The position numbers and the translations under genes were made by a program. From AC-32 sp963766375 (GTDB taxonomy: Bacteria; Actinomycetota; Thermoleophilia; Gaiellales; Gaiellaceae): a DNA stretch of 64,000 bases. Below the pieces are notes generated by a model that was not told the DNA's origin, searched no databases, and worked only from the letters and a program-made list of their open reading frames with translations. The stretch's first letter is position 1, and every line of letters starts with the position of its first letter. The stretch spans positions 1 to 64,000 of the forward strand of contig CAVXZG010000008.1 of the NCBI GenBank assembly GCA_963766375.1, given 5' to 3'. Below, piece after piece: positions 50,485-61,089 of the stretch.

Positions 50485-51510
50485 GCTGCCACCGGCCTCG
50501 ATGAGTGCACGAGCTCAACGAGGCGGCGCAGGTCGCCAGGATCCGTCTCGGGGAGCACGCCGTGGCCGAGGTTGAAGATGTGGCCCGGGCGCCCGCCAAC
50601 CGACTCGAGGATCCGCAGGGCGGACGCCTCGACACGCGACCACGGGCCGAGCAGCAGCGCCGGCTCGAGGTTCCCCTGCACGCCGCGTTCGGAGCCGACG
50701 AGCTCCCAGGCGCGATCGATCGGGATCCGCCAATCGACGCCGATCACGTCGCCGCCGGCCTCGGCCATCTCCTCCAACAGGTGCGTGGTCCCCGTGCCGA
50801 AGTGGATCGTCGGCACGTCGACCGAAGCCAGCACCTGCGCCGAATAGGGCGCGACGAACTCGCGGTAGTCGTCCAGCGAAAGCGCGCCGACCCACGAGTC
50901 GAACAGCTGGATCACGTCGGCGCCCTGCGCGAACGCAACCACTGAGGTAGAGCGCGAACGTCGCCGCCAGCTTCTCCATCAGCGCGTGCCAGACCTCCGG
51001 CTGGCCGTACATGCACGCCTTGGTCAGCTTGAACTCCCGCGTCGGCTTGCCCTCGATCAGGTACCCGGCCACGGTGAAGGGGCCGCCCGCAAAGCCGATC
51101 ACCGCCTGCTCGGGCCCGAGCGCCTCGCGCACGAGCCGCACGGCCTCGAGGATGAACGGCACCGATTCCTCCGGCTCCGGCACGGTCAGACGCTCCACGT
51201 CCGCGGCCGAGCGCACCGGCTCGGCGATCACCGGCCCGACGTTCTCGACCAGCTCGACGTCCACGCCCATGCCGAGCACCGGCAGCATGATGTCGGCGAA
51301 CATCACCGCCGCGTCCACGCCGTGGGCGCGCACGGGCTGCAGCGTCACCTCTGCGCAGAGCTCCGGCCGGCGGCAGACCTCGAAGAGCCCGTGCTGCTTG
51401 CGGATCTCGCGATATTCCGGAAGCGAGCGGCCCGCCTGGCGCATGAACCAGACCGGCGTTCGCTCGACCGGTTCACGCCGGCAGGCTCGTACGAGTAGCG
51501 GATCGGACAC
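50481..51510 (-). CDS. hemE: Uroporphyrinogen decarboxylase (one frameshift)
   Basis: About 340 residues. Seen: RTPVWFMRQAGRSLPEYREI (the substrate-binding R-Q-A-G-R motif), FADIMLPVLGMGVDVELVEN, VIGFAGGPFTVAGYLIEGKP and, after a shift near 50942, GADVIQLFDSWVGALSLDDY and GHIFNLGHGVLPETDPGDL with the conserved His. It removes four carboxyl groups from uroporphyrinogen III to give coproporphyrinogen III. First gene of hemE-hemH-unknown; starts 11 bases after the stop of the ABC ATPase gene. Confidence 0.94.
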
Positions 51511-51520
51511 GCTCGCCAGC

Positions 51521-52742
51521 CTAGCCTTCGCCCGTGTGCTCGCCGGCCGGCAACTCCCAGGTGCCGCCCAGGCGGATCGAGCCGCCGCCGGTCGAGTCGC
51601 TGCTGAAGACGCTCAGCTCGAGCGCGCGCTCGGCGAAGGCGAGCTCTCCCGCCCCGTCCCCGGCCCTCACGGCCACGTCGACGAAGAAGCGGCCCTCGCG
51701 CAGCGGCAGCCCCGGGAAGTGGAGCCGCAGACGCTCGAGCTGCCGGGGTCGAAGGCGCACGCCGTCTACGCTCTGCGACCCCAGCGCCTCGCCACGCGCA
51801 TCGCGGAAACCGACGATCACGCGACCCTCTTCGAGCCCCTCCTCCGCGTAGAGCCAGATCTCGAGCGCCACGGGCTCACCTTCGGTGAAGCGATCCCGGA
51901 TCGAGCCGTCGCCGGCGACCGCGCGAACCTCGTGAACCCGGGATGGGCCTTCCACTCCCCCGTTCCCGCGGGCCGAGGCTCTCTGCCGCGGTGCTGAGGA
52001 TTCGACTGTGGTAGGCACGAACCACGTCCTCCGCAGGCCCGGCTTCGACGCAGCGCCCGTGCTCGAGCATGATCGCCCGGTCACACACGCGCTCGACCGC
52101 GGTCTGGTCGTGCGAGACGAAGACGATCGTGCCGCCCCCGCGCTTGTACTCCCAGATCTTCGCGAAGCACTTCTGCTGGAACGCCTCGTCCCCGACCGCG
52201 AGCACCTCGTCGAGCAGGAGCACGTCGGGCTGCACATGCATCGCCACCGAGAAGCCGAGCCGCATGTACATCCCGGACGAGTAGGTGCGCACGGGCACGT
52301 GCGCGAAGGCCTCGAGCTCGGCGAAGTGGATGATCTCGTCGAGGTGCTCGTCCACGTAGCTGCGCTTGAGCCCGTAGATCGCCGCGTTCAGGTACACGTT
52401 CTCGACGCCCGTGAACTCCGGGTGGAAGCCGGCGCCGATCTCGATCAGCGAGCCGACGCGCCCGCCGACCTGGAGCTCGCCGGTCGAAGGCGCGAAGATC
52501 CCGGCCAGCAGCTTCAGCAGCGTCGACTTGCCCGAGCCGTTCGGGCCGACGATGCCAAACGCCTCGCCCGGGTGCACCTCGAGGTCGACGTCCTGCAGAG
52601 CCCAGAGCTCACGCGTCTGCGGCCGCTCCCGGCGCAGGATCGCCTCCTTCAGGGACCGGTTCTGCGTGAGCCGGATCACGAACCTGCGCCCGAGCCCTCG
52701 GCCGCGGATCTCACCCGGTGCGACCGTGGCCGGGCCTCTCAT
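51521..52742 (-). CDS. wzt: Polysaccharide ABC exporter ATPase with a C-terminal cargo domain (one frameshift)
   Basis: About 405 residues. ATPase: Walker A IVGPNGSGKSTLLKLLAG, the O-antigen-type E-F-T-G-x-E-N-V-Y-L-N motif (FTGVENVYLNAAIYGL), signature TYSSGMYMRLGFSVA, Walker B VLLLDEVLAVGDEAFQQK. After a shift near 51975 comes a beta-sandwich domain (RDRFTEGEPVALEIWLYAEE, ELAFAERALELSVFSSDS), like the Wzt domain that recognises the finished polysaccharide. Works with the permease gene just upstream (1 base apart). Confidence 0.9.
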
Positions 52743-52743
52743 C

Positions 52744-53574
52744 TCAGAGCTCGATCGCGAGGCGGTCCTCGTAGCGCTGCACCACCCAGAGGCCGAGCAG
52801 CGCCGTGAGCGGACCGACGAGGAAGATGTAGGCGAGCAGGGCCGCCCCCGGCACCACCGCCTGGAGCGTGACCGCGCGAATCCCCTCCACGTACGGGGTG
52901 ATCGGGTTCCCGTACCGGAGCAGGTAGATCAGCGGCCGGTGTTCGGCAGCGCCCGGAAGCTGCTCGAGCCCGTAGAGCACCGGAGTCAGGAAGAACCAGG
53001 GCAGGAAGACCACCGCGAGCAGGTGCTCGACGTCGCGGTAGAAGACGTTGGCGACCGAGAAGATCCAGGCGAGCCCGAGCGCCAGGCAGAGCAGCGCCGC
53101 GAAGAAGGGGATCACGAGCACGAGCGTCCGAGCCGTCTCCGGCACGACGATCAGGTTCACCGGGATCAGGATCGCGAACATGATCCCGGCCACGAGCGTC
53201 TGGGCGAGCACGGCCGCGGTCGGTATCAGCTCGCGCGGGAACCACACCTTCTTGATCAGCTCCGCGCTCGAGATCAACGAGGCGCTGCCGAGCTGCAGCG
53301 AGGCCTGGAAGAAGCCCCAGACGGCGAGGCCGGTGAGCACGAACAGCGGGTAGTGCGGGATGTTCCCGGCGGTCTTCCAGAGCACCGAGAAGAGAAGCGT
53401 GTAGACGCCCATCATCGCGAGCGGGTAGATGAGCGCCCAGACGATCCCGAGCGCAGAGCCCTTGTAGCGGACGCGAATCTCGCGCCTGAGGAGAGTCCGG
53501 AGGAGCTCGCCGTAGCTCGTCAGCCAGCCGAAGCTGGGCAGAGCGGAGCTCCTGGCAGCGGTGTCGACGGCCAC
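52744..53574 (-). CDS. wzm: Polysaccharide ABC exporter permease
   Basis: A 276-residue ABC-2 type permease with about six membrane helices (~45-65, ~78-98, ~122-145, ~155-175, ~185-205, ~245-265). SYGELLRTLLRREIRVRYKG then SALGIVWALIYPLAMMGVYT is the typical Wzm/TagG start. With the ATPase it exports a lipid-linked polysaccharide or teichoic-type polymer. Divergent from the first glycosyltransferase gene across 51 bases. Confidence 0.92.
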   Translation of the reverse strand: MAVDTAARSSALPSFGWLTSYGELLRTLLRREIRVRYKGSALGIVWALIYPLAMMGVYTLLFSVLWKTAGNIPHYPLFVLTGLAVWGFFQASLQLGSASLISSAELIKKVWFPRELIPTAAVLAQTLVAGIMFAILIPVNLIVVPETARTLVLVIPFFAALLCLALGLAWIFSVANVFYRDVEHLLAVVFLPWFFLTPVLYGLEQLPGAAEHRPLIYLLRYGNPITPYVEGIRAVTLQAVVPGAALLAYIFLVGPLTALLGLWVVQRYEDRLAIEL

Positions 53575-53625
53575 GCGGGCAGGATACTCAGCCGCTTACC
53601 GTGCTTTGACAGACTGATCTGCCGA

Positions 53626-54635
53626 ATGGCTCCGCTGCGCGTCGGCATCGACGTCTCGTCGCTCGCGCTGACGCGGGCCGGCACGGCGCGCCACATCGAG
53701 TCGTTGCTCGAGGCGCTCGAGGACGAGCCGGAGCTCGAGCTGCACCGCTACGAGTTCGGCGGCTCGAGCCGCGCGCTCGTGCCGCTGCGCGATCTCGCCT
53801 GGTACTTCGCGGCCCTCCCGGCGAAGGCGCAGCGAGACGGCGTGGACGTGCTTCACTGCCCGACCCACCGCGCTCCGGGGCGCTCGCCGGTCCCGCTCGT
53901 CGTCACCTTCCACGACCTGGCCGTCCTGCGCTATCCGGAGACGTTCAACCGCTGGACACGCGCGTACAGCCGGCGAGCGCTCCCGCGCGTAGCGAAGGCG
54001 GCGCGGCGGCTGATTGCGGTCTCCGAGTTCACGAAACGCGAGCTGATCGAGGTGCTCGACGTGCCCGAGGAGAAGGTGCGCGTGATTCCGAACGCTGTCG
54101 GCCCGCCCTTCGAGAGCGCAGGGCGAGGCGGCCGCGGGCGACTACATCCTCGCGGTCTCGACGCTGGAGCCGCGCAAGAACCTGCCGCGCCTCGTCGAGG
54201 CCTACCGGCGGGCTCGCCTGAACGGGCTCGAGCTCCTGGTCGCGGGCGCGCCAGGCTGGGGCGACGTGCGGGTCGAGGGAGACGGGATTCGCCTGCTCGG
54301 CGAGGTACAGGACGTCGAGCTGGCCCGCCTCTACCGCGGCGCACGCTGCGTCGCCTACGTCTCGCTCTACGAGGGCTTCGGGCTGCCGATTCTGGAGGCG
54401 ATGGCGTGTGGAGCTCCCGGTCGTCGCCGGGCGCAACGGGGCTTCCGAGGAGATCGCGGGCAGCGCGGCAGTGCTCGTCGATCCGCTCGACCCGGACGCA
54501 ATCGCGGCCGGGCTGGCCGAGGCGATTGACCGAGCCGACGAGCTCCGGGCCCTCGGCCTGCAACGAGCGCGCGCCTTCGACTGGCGCGAGGTCGCGGGTG
54601 CGACCGTCGAGGTCTACCGTGAGGCCGCTGCGTGA
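53626..54635 (+). CDS. GT4 family glycosyltransferase (two frameshifts)
   Basis: About 335 residues. Starts APLRVGIDVSSLALTRAGTA; acceptor-side domain with VDVLHCPTHRAPGRSPVPLV and VTFHDLAVLRYPETFNRWTR; after shifts near 54125 and 54412 the donor domain reads DYILAVSTLEPRKNLPRLVE, SLYEGFGLPILEAMACG (the E-x7-E motif) and ASEEIAGSAAVLVDPLDPDA. A retaining GT-B enzyme adding a sugar from a nucleotide donor, on the cytoplasmic side. Overlaps the next GT by 4 bases. Confidence 0.88.
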
Positions 54636-55679
54636 GCCGACCGCTCATCGTGATCGACGCCGACGTGCTCGGGCGGCAGCGCACCGGCGACGAGACATAC
54701 ATGACCGGGCTCTTGCGCGAGCTCGCCTCCTCGGATCTCAGGCTCGCCGCGGTCACACGACACCCCGAGCTCGTCCCGAAGGGCATCGAGCCGATCGAGC
54801 TCCAGGCGAGCAGCCAGGTCCTGCGGATGTCAATCGGCCTGCCGCGGCTGTTGCGGCGCCTCCGCCCTGCGCTCGCGCACTTCCAGCACTCGCTGCCGCT
54901 CGCCTGCCCGACCCCGGCGGTCGTGACCGTGCACGATCTCTCGTTCGAGCGAGACCCATCGGTGATGGGGCGGCGCGACCGGCTGATCTTCCGAACCGTG
55001 GTGCCGCGCTCGGCGCGGCGCGCAGCGCGGGTGCTCGCGGTCTCGGAGCGGACAAAGCGCGACCTGATCGAGCTCTACGACATCCCCGAGGAGAAGGATC
55101 GTCGTGACGCCGAACGGAGTCGACCCGGCCTTCACACCCAACGGGCCAAAGGCGGACGGCGAGCCGTACGCCCTCTTCGTCGGCGCGCTCCAGCCGCGCA
55201 AGGACGCAACCGCCGCGATCGAGGCGCTGGCGTTGTTGGGCAACGGGGCTCTGCGGTTGGTCGTGGTCGGCCAGGACAAGGGCGGACGCGCCGAGGCCGA
55301 GCAGGCAGTCGAGCGAAACGGCCTCGCAGGGCGCGTCGAGTTCCGCGGCCACGTGCCACAGGAGGAGCTCGCCGCGCTCTATCGCGGCGCGGCTTGCCTC
55401 GTCTTCCCATCGCGCTACGAGGGGTTCGGCCTCCCGGTGGTGGAGGCGATGGCTTCGGGCACGCCGGTGGTGGCGACGACCGCCGGCGCGCTCCCCGAAG
55501 TCGCCGGCGGCGCCGCCATCCTCGTCGAGGAGCGCAACCCGGTCGCCCTCGCGGGCGGGATCGAGCGGGCGATCGCCGACCGGGAGCGGCTCGTCGCCGC
55601 GGGCCTCGAGCGGGCGCGGCACTTCACCTGGGCGGAAACGGCACGCCGGACGCTCGAGGTCTACCGGGAGCTTCTGTGA
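54632..55679 (+). CDS. GT4 family glycosyltransferase (one frameshift)
   Basis: About 348 residues. SRPLIVIDADVLGRQRTGDE, VVTVHDLSFERDPSVMGRRD and LAVSERTKRDLIELYDIPEE; a shift near 55097; then TPNGVDPAFTPNG, YALFVGALQPRKDATAAIEA and PSRYEGFGLPVVEAMASGTP with the catalytic E-x7-E. Closely parallel to the preceding GT4, so the pair probably arose by duplication and adds successive sugars. GTG start overlapping the previous stop; its own stop overlaps the GT2 gene. Confidence 0.88.
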
Positions 55680-56428
55680 GTGTCGCCGCCATCGTGATCT
55701 GGACTCCGGGCGACCCCGATCCGGCCCCGTGCCTCGAGTCGCTCGCGCCGCAGGTGGACGAGCTCGTGCTGGTCGCCAACCCGGGCGGTGCGCCGTTCCC
55801 GGCCGGCGCGCGAGTGATCGAGAACGAGCGCACGCTCGGCTTCGGTGCCAACATCAACCGCGGCGTTGCCGCAACGAGCGCGGCATTCGTGGTCGCCTCC
55901 AACCCGGACATCGAGGCCACTCCCGGCTCGATCGCCACCCTCCGTGAATTCGCCGAAGCACATCCGCGCGCGGGGATGGTCGGCCCGCAGCTCCGCTATC
56001 CGGACGGCCGCTGGCAGCCGTCGCGCCGCAGCTTCCCGACGGTGCGGGGCACGATCGTGCGCCGAACGCCGCTCCGACGCCTGCTCCACCCCGAGCGCCG
56101 GCAACGTCGGCACTACCTCCTCGACGAGCGGCCGACCCAGCCAACGCAGTCGGAGTGGCTGCTGGGCGCGTTCCTGTTCCTGCGTCGGGAGCTGCTCGTG
56201 GAGCTCGGGGGCCTCGACGAGGGCTACCGCCTCTACGGTGACGACATCGACCTTGCCTACCGAGCACGCAAGGCCGGCTGGGAGCGCTGGTACGTGCCGG
56301 AGTCGATCGTGATCCACCATCACCAGGCCGTCACCGACCGCCGCTTCCTGACGCGGCGCACGCTCTGGCACTGGCGCAGCATCGCCCGCTTCGTCCGCAA
56401 GCATCCCGAGAGCCTGCGAGCGCTCTGA
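55676..56428 (+). CDS. GT2 family glycosyltransferase, rhamnosyltransferase-like
   Basis: A 250-residue GT-A transferase: AAIVIWTPGDPDPAPCLESL opens, LGFGANINRGVAATSAAFVV is the WbbL-like nucleotide-sugar motif, SNPDIEATPG carries the D-x-D equivalent, EWLLGAFLFLRRELLVELGG and GYRLYGDDIDLAYRARKAGW are the acceptor blocks, with IVIHHHQAVTDRRF near the end. Typical of dTDP-rhamnose:lipid-linked-glycan transferases, though the donor is inferred. GTG 55676 overlaps the preceding stop. Confidence 0.88.
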   Translation: MSVAAIVIWTPGDPDPAPCLESLAPQVDELVLVANPGGAPFPAGARVIENERTLGFGANINRGVAATSAAFVVASNPDIEATPGSIATLREFAEAHPRAGMVGPQLRYPDGRWQPSRRSFPTVRGTIVRRTPLRRLLHPERRQRRHYLLDERPTQPTQSEWLLGAFLFLRRELLVELGGLDEGYRLYGDDIDLAYRARKAGWERWYVPESIVIHHHQAVTDRRFLTRRTLWHWRSIARFVRKHPESLRAL

Positions 56429-56429
56429 G

Positions 56430-56442
56430 TACGCTTGCGCCC
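56430..56442 (+). promoter_or_regulatory. -10 element of the GT4-methyltransferase gene
   Basis: TACGCT (56430-56435), seven bases, then ATG 56443: a possible internal leaderless promoter in the polysaccharide operon. Confidence 0.35.
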
Positions 56443-58479
56443 ATGTCTGAGCGGGCTCCAGGAGTCAACGTCGTGGGCTTCTTCAAGGCCGAGTTCGGCC
56501 ACGGAGAGGCGGCGAGGCGCATCGTCGCCGGGATCGAGCAAGCGGGGATCCCGTTCTCGACGGTCACCATGCGTGCGCCTCACCACCGCGAGCGACACGC
56601 CTTCGACGAGCGCTCCTCCGCCGAGGTCTACGGGACGAACGTCGTCTGCCTCAACCCGGAGCACATCCTGGAGTTCGCCGAGGCCGGCGGCCGGGACCTG
56701 CTCGCAAGCCGGTACACGATCGGCGCCTGGTGCTGGGAGGGCAGCCGCTTTCCTCCTTCACTCCACGGCGCTTTCAGGCTCGTCGACGAGATCTGGGTCG
56801 CGAGCGAGTTCGTCGCCGGGCTGATCTCGGCGGAGACCGAGAAGCCCGTGCTCCGGTTCCCGATGCCCGTGGAGGTGCGCGACCCGCCGAGCTCTGTCGC
56901 GGAAGGATCTCGGCCTCCCGGACGACCGCTTCGTCTTTCTCTTCGTCTACGACTTCTTCAGCACGCTCGAGCGGAAGAACCCGCTCGGCCTGATCGAAGC
57001 GTTCAAGCGCGCCTTTCCGCCGGGCTCGGGCCCAATCCTCGTCCTGAAGAGCATCAACGGCCGCAAGAAGCGCGAGGAGCTCGAGCGCGTGCGGGAGGCT
57101 GCGGCCACGCACCCCGACATCCGCGTCGTCGACGAGTTCGTCGCGGCGGAGCACGTGCAAGGGTTGACGGCGCTCTCTGACTGCTACGTCTCGCTCCACC
57201 GCAGCGAGGGCTTCGGCCTCACGATCGCCGACGCGATGGCGTACAGGAAGCCCGCCATAGCGACCCGCTACTCGGGCAACTTGACCTTCATGCACGACGA
57301 CAACAGCTACCTCGTCGGTGCCGGCCTCGCGACGGTGCCGCCAGGCATCCCGAACTACCCGGCCGGAAGCGTGTGGGCGGACCCGAACCTGGACGAGGCG
57401 GCGGCGCTGATGCGGCGAGTCGTCGAGAACTCCGAAGAAGCAGGTGCGCGCGCCGCGCGCGGACGGGACACGATCGTCGAGGAACATTCGCTCGACCGAA
57501 TGGCCGAGTTCGCCGGACAGCGCCTGGCGGAGGTCGCGGAGCTGGAAACCGACCGCACCTCAGCCGAGACTCCGGCCGAGCTCGCCGAGCAATTCCTCAT
57601 CCAGGGCCCGTCGGTTCCTTGGGACGTGCCGTCCGCCCGGCTCGGGCCGCTCGGAGTCTATGCGCGCAAATTTCTCCACCGGTTCCTGCGCCCATACCTC
57701 CTCCGGCAGCGCGAATGGGAGTCGGCGGTGGTCGACGCCCTGCGGCAAAGCGAGGTGATCGCGGAACGTCACGCACAGCGTATCGCCGAGCTCCTTGACC
57801 TCCGCGAGCGCTTCGATCACCTCGAAGCTCAGCTCTATGCTCGGCCGTACGCTGCCGAATTGCATGAAGAGTTGGCAGGCGCGGCAGCCGAGTACCGGAG
57901 CTTCGAGGACGTGTTCCGCGGCCCGGAGGAGCGGATCCGTGAGTTGCTTGTCCCTTACGTCGACCTTCTGCGCGAGCCACGAGCCCGTGCTCGACGTGGG
58001 CTGCGGACGAGGCGAGCTGCTCGACCTCCTGCGCGAGGAAGGGATCGAGGCCCTGGGCGTCGACATCGACGAGGGCATGGTCGAGCGATCGCGCGAGAAA
58101 GGCCACTCGGTCGAGCTCGCTGACGCCGTCGACTACCTCGAGCGCCAGCCGGACGAGAAGTTCGGCGCGATCGTGGCCATCCACGTGATCGAGCACCTCC
58201 CCTACGAGGACCTGCTGCGGTTCCTCGAGCCTCGCGCGTGAGAAGCTCGCCCCGGGCGGCTTGCTGGTCGTCGAGACCGTCAACCCCCATTCGCTCCAGG
58301 CGTTCAAGACCTTCTGGACCGACCTGACCCATCGCGCGCCAATCTTCCCCGAGGTCGCGGCGGCGCTCGCCACGATCCAGGGCTTCGCGTCCGTGCGGGT
58401 GATCTTCCCGCGAGGCACCGGCGACGACGACGTCGACCTGCGCGAGGAGACAGAGTACGCGGTCGTCGCAGTGCGCTAG
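56443..58479 (+). CDS. GT4 glycosyltransferase fused to a SAM-dependent methyltransferase (three frameshifts)
   Basis: About 680 residues. N-terminal GT4 (~1-370): VGFFKAEFGHGEAARRIVAG, TIGAWCWEGSRFPPSLHGAF, and after a shift near 56885 FLFVYDFFSTLERKNPLGLI and SLHRSEGFGLTIADAMAYRK (E-x7-E). A linker and coiled segment (~380-505) lead, after a shift near 57975, into a WbdD-like methyltransferase: EPVLDVGCGRGELLDLLREE, GVDIDEGMVERSREKGHSVE, VAIHVIEHLPYEDLLRFLEP and, after a shift near 58240, GGLLVVETVNPHSLQAFKTF. It could add and then methylate a sugar, possibly ending the chain. No stop separates the parts. Confidence 0.82.
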
Positions 58480-60712
58480 CGGTTCGAGACCGGCGGCCCG
58501 TTCGGCGGCCGGTAAACGACCCGCACGAACCTGATTCCGAGGCTGCGCGTGTCGCCGTTCTTGATCGTCGCGCCGGGGACAGCGGTCGGAGATACGCCGT
58601 AATTCACGCGACAGATGCGGTCCTGGTCCGGCACGACCGGTACGGTGAACGGCACGTAGAAGTGTCCCGGCCGGACAACCTTCTTGTAGAGCTTCTTCCC
58701 GACGGTGGCCGTGATCGTCTGGGGGAACGGATGGCTCAGGGGATCGCTCGTCAGCCGGACCGTCACCGTCCCGCCGGTACAGCGGTACTGGGTGTATCCG
58801 CACCGTCGCCCCAGACCAAAGGTCCGGATAGAGCCCCACGAGCTCCGCACGCACCTTGATCGGGCCGTCGACGCGGTAGACAGTCATCCCGAGCCCCTCA
58901 TCCCGAGCTACCGGCGTACCGGCGACGATCATCGAGGGATCCGCCAGAACGTACTTCGCGCGGATCGGCTGATTCGTGAACGTCACGGCCCCGCTCGGCT
59001 CCAGAACCACGGTTCCTTGCGGCAGCCCGTCCGGCGAGCCGGCGAAGTTGTAGATGTAGCCGACGCTGCGGTTGAAGAACTCGTTGTCCCAGAGCGTCAC
59101 GTATGCCGCCCGGCCCGACCACAAGGCCGCAACGTCGGGCTTCGTGCCGACCGCGCGCTCGATCCAATCTCGTTTCGCCTGAATCCCGCCCAGGAGCGCC
59201 TGCGTCGATGCGAGCTCAGTCCGTCGGTGCACAGGCCCGTTCGCAACCACGAACGCCAGAAACACCACCGCAGGCAAGGCCATCCCGAACCGCGGCGGCG
59301 TCAGCAAGAAGAGCGCCGCAGCGACAACGGCGCCCGCGATGATCAGCGTCTGGAGTTGCGGCGCCGCGACGATGTGACGGTCGAGCACGCTCTGCAGCGG
59401 CAGCAGCGAGAAGGCGTCGTTCGCCGCCGAGGCCCCGATGAAGGAGCCAAACGGCATCGCCCCGATGCAGGCGACGGCGAGCATCGCCGCCACCGCCGCC
59501 GCCGTCCGCCTGCGCCAGAGAAGCCCACCCCCGACACACGCGACCAGGGCAACGAGAAACAGCGGATCGAGGTACATCATGTTGCGCTCCTCGATCCGAA
59601 GCGCATACGGCGTCGAGGCGAACGCCGCGACTCCGATGAGAACCCAGGTCGCGCTCGAGAGCGCGACCACGGCGAACAACCTGCAGCTTGCGATTGGGCT
59701 CACGCGGATCGAGGCCGGCGAAGATGACGAGTAGCAGCGCGGCAAACGGAATCACCGCGAGCGAGAACGCGAGCTCGCCAATGTGGTACACGAGCCAGTG
59801 ACTGACCCTCGTGACCGAGTAGTGCTCGGCGCTGAGGCTCGAGTAGGGGCCGAACAGCGCCTCTCCCCAGGTCTTGCCCCTGACGACGAGCTCGAGCACG
59901 AGGAATCCGCAGGCGCCGGCCGCGAAAATCAGCCAGGTGACCAGGTATGGGCGGGCTGCGCGGACGAGCGCGCGTCCGAACGACCGGTCTCGGTCCACGA
60001 TCGCGTCGAGAATCGTCACGAGAACGAGTGCCGAGATCAGCGCAGGCAGCAGCATGAGCGCCTGCGGACGAGTGAAGTACGCGAGCAGCAGCAGCGCGAT
60101 CGCCCCGAGCTGACGCATCACCGTCGGGGCTTCGAGCATCCGTAGCATTGCCCAGCACCAGAACGCGAAGATCGGGAGGAAGGCGTTCTCGGTCATGATC
60201 CCGGCCGTGTAGGTGAGAGCCGGATGCGCGACGACGAGAAGCGCTGCCGTCAGCGCCAGCCAACGGCCCACGAACCGGCGCGCGATCAGGTAGGTCGGCA
60301 CCGCGGCCAGCGACATCACGACGCAGTTGATCGCCTTCATCACCGCGTACGCAGCGGGGACGTTCGAGGTCAGCGCGTACGCGGGCGAGAGCAGCACCGG
60401 ATAGACGAAGCCGAAACCTTCCCGTCCGGGGATATGGCGGATCGCGAAGTGCCCCGTCATGCCGAAGCTCTTGGCGAGCTCCGCGTAGAGCAGCTCGTCG
60501 GTCCAGGTCCACGGCGACGGGTACCCGCGGGTGAGGATGAAGCGAACGACTGCGGAAAGGGCCACCAACCCACCGACCAGGAGCCAGACCGGCAGCGCGT
60601 CGACTCGCTCGAGGACGCTAGCGCGCCCCGGGTGAGCGGTGCCTCGAGCCCCGCCGACGCTTGCCGAATCGGCGCCGACGGGCTCGTGGCTTCCGTCGAG
60701 ATCCCTTGTCAA
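58476..60712 (-). CDS. GT39/PMT-like polyprenol-dependent membrane glycosyltransferase (two frameshifts)
   Basis: About 745 residues. Starts at TTG 60712, overlapping the DUF2304 stop. VWLLVGGLVALSAVVRFILT is the first helix; the catalytic loop YPSPWTWTDELLYAELAKSF has the acidic pair expected of GT-C enzymes; about twelve helices follow (for example MKAINCVVMSLAAVPTYLIA, TAGIMTENAFLPIFAFWCWA). Shifts near 59690 and 58797. The outside C-terminal part is beta-rich (VGYIYNFAGSPDGLPQGTVV, RCTGGTVTVRLTSDP). It probably transfers a sugar from polyprenyl phosphate outside the cell, fed by the DPM1-like enzyme of the same operon. Confidence 0.8.
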
Positions 60713-61089
60713 ACCACCGCCCTCACCTGTCGGTGCGTTTCCGCCTCGCGTTCGGGCAGACGACTCTCGAGCAGGGCCAAACGCTGCGCGAGGATCCGGT
60801 TCTCGTCGGAGAGCTTCGAAATCACGGTGGAGTAGTGGAGCAGGACGACCAGCACGAACAGGGACGCGAGCACGAACAAGGCGGACGGCGGATAGGAGAT
60901 GCCGATCAGGTCTGCAAGCCTTGCGAGCGCCCCGCGCCAGGCCGCGAGGACGAAGATCACCACGCCAGTCAGCAGCCAGAGCAGGGCATATCGCTCTTGC
61001 AACCGCCGGCTGCGGATCAACTCGAAGATGACGAGCAACAGGATCACCGCAGCAATTGCGGCGGTGATGGAGACTCGGAAGGGCGTCAT
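60709..61089 (-). CDS. DUF2304 membrane protein
   Basis: A 126-residue protein with three membrane helices (~8-25, ~35-52, ~65-85): LQERYALLWLLTGVVIFVLA is the DUF2304 hallmark; a coiled coil follows (YSTVISKLSDENRILAQRLA). It is usually found next to polyprenyl-phosphate glycosyltransferases, as here, and may anchor or assist them. Overlaps both neighbours (TTGA with the GT39-like gene, ATGA-type with the DPM1-like gene). Confidence 0.9.
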   Translation of the reverse strand: MTPFRVSITAAIAAVILLLVIFELIRSRRLQERYALLWLLTGVVIFVLAAWRGALARLADLIGISYPPSALFVLASLFVLVVLLHYSTVISKLSDENRILAQRLALLESRLPEREAETHRQVRAVV

